From Acidobacteriaceae bacterium (lineage in GTDB: Bacteria; Acidobacteriota; Terriglobia; Terriglobales; Acidobacteriaceae): a stretch of 64,000 nt of DNA. The stretch spans positions 372,001 through 436,000 of the forward strand of contig JAJPKO010000010.1 of assembly GCA_021323655.1 (NCBI GenBank), given 5' to 3'. Shown here one piece after another: positions 61,834 to 64,000 of this stretch. Below the pieces are notes generated by a model, which saw only the letters and a list, made by a program, of their open reading frames with translations, was not told the DNA's origin and searched no databases. The position numbers and the translations under genes are program-made. Each line of letters begins with the position of its first letter. Positions within the stretch are counted from its first letter, which is position 1.

Positions 61834-62769
61834 TTACTCTTCCCCCCAGAAGCGTTCGCTGAGATATTTATCTGCCGAATCCGGCAGGATGGTCACAATC
61901 ACTGCTTCACGGCCCGCTGCTGCCTCTTGTTCAGCAACCTGCAGCGCGGCAGCCACGGCCCCGGCAGCGGATACACCCACCAGCAGGCCCTCGCGCCGTG
62001 CCAGCTGCTTGGACATGGCATAGGCGGTTTCCGTCGGCATCTCAATGTCGTGGTCGGCGAGCGTTGCGTCATAAATAGGTGGCACAATCGCCGTTGCCAT
62101 GTGCTTCAGCCCTTCCAGGCCGTTAAAGGGCGAGTCGGGCTGCATGGAGATGCATTGTATCTGTGGATTCAATTCTTTCAGACGGCGGGTGGTTCCGACA
62201 AATGTGCCGCTGGTACCAAGACCGGCGACAAAATGGGTGACCTGACCGGCGGTCTGCTGCCAGATTTCGTTTGCCGTAGTGCGATAGTGCGCCAGCCAGT
62301 TGGCGTCATTGCCGTATTGGTCGGCATAGTAGTACTTTCCCGGTTCAGAGGCAGCCAGCTCGCGCGCCTTGCGAATGGCCCCGTCCGAGCCGTCATTCGG
62401 GTCCGTCCAGACCACATGGGCGCCATAGGCGCTGAGGATGCGCTTGCGCTCGGGGGAAACATTCGCCGGGACGCAGAGCGTGACTGGAAATCCCATCACA
62501 GCGCCGAGCATGGCATAGGCAATGCCGGTGTTTCCGCTGGTGGCGTCGAGCAGGTGCTGGCCATTTGCCAGTTTGCCCTGCTTCAGGGCGGCAGTCACAA
62601 TGGAAGACGCAGCGCGATCCTTGACCGATCCTCCCGGATTGGCCCATTCGGCCTTGCCCAGAATCTGAATGCCGGGCAGATGGGCAGTGATGCGCTCCAG
62701 GCGCAGCAGGGGTGTGTTGCCGATGCGCTCCAGAAGCGTGGTCCCCAGCGATTGGGTCATGGTGGCCAT
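61834..62769 (-). CDS. cysM: PLP-dependent cysteine synthase (CysM-like)
   Basis: This 311-residue fold-type II enzyme makes cysteine from an activated serine. It begins TLLERIGNTPLLRLERI; the PLP Lys is in ANPGGSVKDRAA, TSGNTG is the phosphate/substrate loop, and GTSGTFVGTTRRL is the second PLP loop. The C-terminus DKYLSERFWGEE continues past the usual end, as in M. tuberculosis CysM, whose C-terminal tail closes on the active site and which uses O-phosphoserine and thiocarboxylated CysO. The start is uncertain: 62769 looks natural, 62790 and 62799 are possible. Confidence 0.9.
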   Translation of the reverse strand: MATMTQSLGTTLLERIGNTPLLRLERITAHLPGIQILGKAEWANPGGSVKDRAASSIVTAALKQGKLANGQHLLDATSGNTGIAYAMLGAVMGFPVTLCVPANVSPERKRILSAYGAHVVWTDPNDGSDGAIRKARELAASEPGKYYYADQYGNDANWLAHYRTTANEIWQQTAGQVTHFVAGLGTSGTFVGTTRRLKELNPQIQCISMQPDSPFNGLEGLKHMATAIVPPIYDATLADHDIEMPTETAYAMSKQLARREGLLVGVSAAGAVAAALQVAEQEAAAGREAVIVTILPDSADKYLSERFWGEE

Positions 62770-62872
62770 AAAGCGGTAACGTTGCGACATGCCGCGCAAA
62801 TATGCGAGAGTGAAACTACGCGGCAGCTTACTTCCAGTTTAGCAAGTCTGCGCTGGCCGCGCCCTTACGACT

Positions 62873-63322
62873 ATGCCCAGAAAAGTAAAGCAGCCGACTT
62901 TTGACGAAGTTCTCGCAAACCTTCGCGGTTCCCAGTTTGATGTTCGTGAGGCCCAGGGGGTCGCAGGACAATACCGCGTCGAAAAAAACGGATGCGCCGC
63001 CGTGCTGGCCCGCAAAGACAACGGAGCAGTCATTGTGGACGGTCCTGGGGTGCTGCTGGGCGGCGAGATTTCGCACCTGCTCGACCGCGGCTTCCAGAAG
63101 TTCCTGAAGACCAGCCGCCTGGAAATTACCGCGACCGCCGACCACCTGAAGGCGCTGCACCGCTTTACGGAAGAGCTGAAGGAAGGCATCGAGTCGCCCA
63201 GCTTCTATAACGAGTCCATCGGAACGACCAGCACCGACTACTTCTATGACCGCGTCCAGGGCAGAGACAAAAACCCGGTCCCGCGCGGAACCACACCGTG
63301 GAGCTCGGCAGAAGCACATTAA
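62873..63322 (+). CDS. Conserved protein of unknown function
   Basis: This 149-residue soluble protein begins PRKVKQPTFDEVLANLRGSQFDV. It has beta-rich middle part (GQYRVEKNGCAAVLARKDNGAVIV) and helices later (ADHLKALHRFTEELKEGIESP). No signal or membrane helix is seen and I do not recognise a domain, though similar short proteins occur in related genomes as far as I recall. It is divergent from the cysM-like gene. No strong ribosome site is visible, so the start is tentative. Confidence 0.7.
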   Translation: MPRKVKQPTFDEVLANLRGSQFDVREAQGVAGQYRVEKNGCAAVLARKDNGAVIVDGPGVLLGGEISHLLDRGFQKFLKTSRLEITATADHLKALHRFTEELKEGIESPSFYNESIGTTSTDYFYDRVQGRDKNPVPRGTTPWSSAEAH

Positions 63323-63342
63323 AGGAATGGTGAAGAAAAGGA

Positions 63343-63501
63343 ATGGTGAAGACCCGGATTACATTGCCGGACAAGAGGATAGAGGAACTGTTCTCAGCCA
63401 CGGATCACATGACTGCGGCTCCAGGCCCACCTGCAATGTCACCAGAAGATGTGGTTCGTGAAATCTCTGCGATGCGTGCGAAACGTATTTCCAGACAATA
63501 G
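63343..63501 (+). CDS. Small antitoxin-like protein
   Basis: A 52-residue frame from ATG 63343: it begins MVKTRITLPDKRIEELFSA and ends SPEDVVREISAMRAKRISRQ. The start resembles short antitoxins (a strand KTRITLP followed by helix), and the end is basic. AAAAGGA touches the ATG, which is too close for a good ribosome site; the upstream AAAGG at 63321-63325 is a better one. No toxin gene follows. It is a weak call. Confidence 0.4.
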   Translation: MVKTRITLPDKRIEELFSATDHMTAAPGPPAMSPEDVVREISAMRAKRISRQ

Positions 63502-63516
63502 CATCTATCATTTTTC

Positions 63517-64000
63517 ATGGCTCTGCGCCGGACCATTACGGCCCTTTGCTTTCTGCTGGCTGGGCTGGTCTTCGCCCAGGCGGATCCATCCAGGCAAGAC
63601 GACATCTATGCCATCTACTCTCTCCTGATGCCGGGCTCGCTTTTTGCCAACCTCGGCCCCAGCCAGAACCAGCGCTGGGCCATTGCTGATACCACGGTCA
63701 ACATTGACGATATGAATCCGGCGCTCGCTCCCGACGCGGCCCTCAAGCCGCCGGATGGCAATCCGCAGCCGTTTCGCGAAGCTGTCGCGGACTTCAATGC
63801 CCGCAAGTATCAGCGGCAGACGCTGGTTAAGGGCTTCCATCTCAGCCGTCCGTATACGCTGCTTTCCGCTGATGAGGTGAATGAGTTCCGGCTGGCGCGC
63901 GCGTCCGCCACGGCCAGTACGGCCATCCAGCAGAAGTTTTCCGGCTATCCCGGCGTGACCTGCTTCAGCGATGTGTACTTCGATTCGCACCGGAGGGTGG
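63517..64000 (+). CDS. Secreted protein, start only (runs off the window)
   Basis: ATG 63517 opens a frame without stop to the window end (161 codons). It has a clear signal peptide (RRTITALCFLLAGLVFAQ), then a mature part with DDIYAIYSLLMPGSLFANLG, RWAIADTTVNIDDMNPAL and FREAVADFNARKYQRQ, and later GYPGVTCFSDVYFDSHRR. The longer minus-strand frame over the same bases has no family features. I recognise no domain; it is probably a periplasmic or cell-surface protein. Confidence 0.75.
   Translation, partial: MALRRTITALCFLLAGLVFAQADPSRQDDIYAIYSLLMPGSLFANLGPSQNQRWAIADTTVNIDDMNPALAPDAALKPPDGNPQPFREAVADFNARKYQRQTLVKGFHLSRPYTLLSADEVNEFRLARASATASTAIQQKFSGYPGVTCFSDVYFDSHRRV

Noticed and set aside
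61927-62904. 325-codon plus-strand frame opposite the cysM-like gene
   Set aside because: Antisense to a complete PLP enzyme and overlaps the next gene's start.
63508-63990. 160-codon minus-strand frame at the window end
   Set aside because: The plus strand has a clear signal peptide and an open frame to the edge; the minus frame has neither.

Overview
The window reads as a chromosomal segment of an Acidobacteriota bacterium, probably of the Terriglobia/Acidobacteriaceae group. This is an inference from gene content: three very large Oar-like TonB-dependent receptors that begin with a carboxypeptidase-regulatory-like domain and end in Phe, secreted proteins with an LPDAP motif just after the signal peptide, several secreted glycoside hydrolases, and a GC-rich composition with AT-richer patches. 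No 16S gene is present to confirm it.

Layout. 1-2.3 kb: end of a clan-A glycoside hydrolase, an SDR dehydrogenase and tRNA-Ser. 2.7-9.2 kb, minus strand: chromosome-partition genes parB and parA, two parS sites, then rsmG in a tight run with a glutamine-amidotransferase-like hydrolase, a PlsC acyltransferase, folC and an EamA exporter. 9.7-22.5 kb: TonB receptor 1, an ABC-F ATPase, an MsrQ-like haem membrane protein, a GT-C membrane protein, gluQ-dnaG, a broken Phd antitoxin, a conserved unknown and ychF. 22.5-28.2 kb: a decayed TonB-receptor tail, an MGT glycosyltransferase, and a secreted adenosine deaminase divergent from a secreted six-hairpin glycosidase. 28.3-33.5 kb: an island between tRNA-Phe and tRNA-Lys holding a TolB-like scrap, AT-richer TonB receptor 2 behind a good promoter and LacI-type palindromes, a beheaded GH13 amylase fragment and scraps of two insertion-sequence families. 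33.5-44.9 kb: membrane and secreted proteins, a solute-binding lipoprotein, TonB receptor 3, two LPDAP paralogues, an RlpA-SPOR lipoprotein and a crotonase.

45-55 kb: dnaA, an M13 peptidase, rpmH-rnpA-yidD-yidC-jag, a two-gene Panacea-type toxin-antitoxin candidate wedged against mnmE, a YggX-like protein and an AhpD-like protein. With parAB-rsmG this is the replication-origin cluster of genes found in many bacteria, here split by about 40 kb of other genes. 55.7-64 kb: a disordered-tail pseudo-receiver protein, a candidate structured RNA, mutM, gltX, and a compact cysM / JAMM protease / sulfur-carrier / MoeB-rhodanese operon that resembles the carrier-protein cysteine pathway of Mycobacterium tuberculosis, except that the carrier has six residues beyond its Gly-Gly. 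The window ends in a small possible antitoxin and the start of a secreted protein.

The most interesting items are the sulfur-carrier cysteine operon with its extended carrier, the Panacea pair with an unclassified partner, the parS pair beside rsmG, the unidentified RNA-like element before a strong terminator, the TonB receptor 2 promoter/operator, and the broken phd gene.
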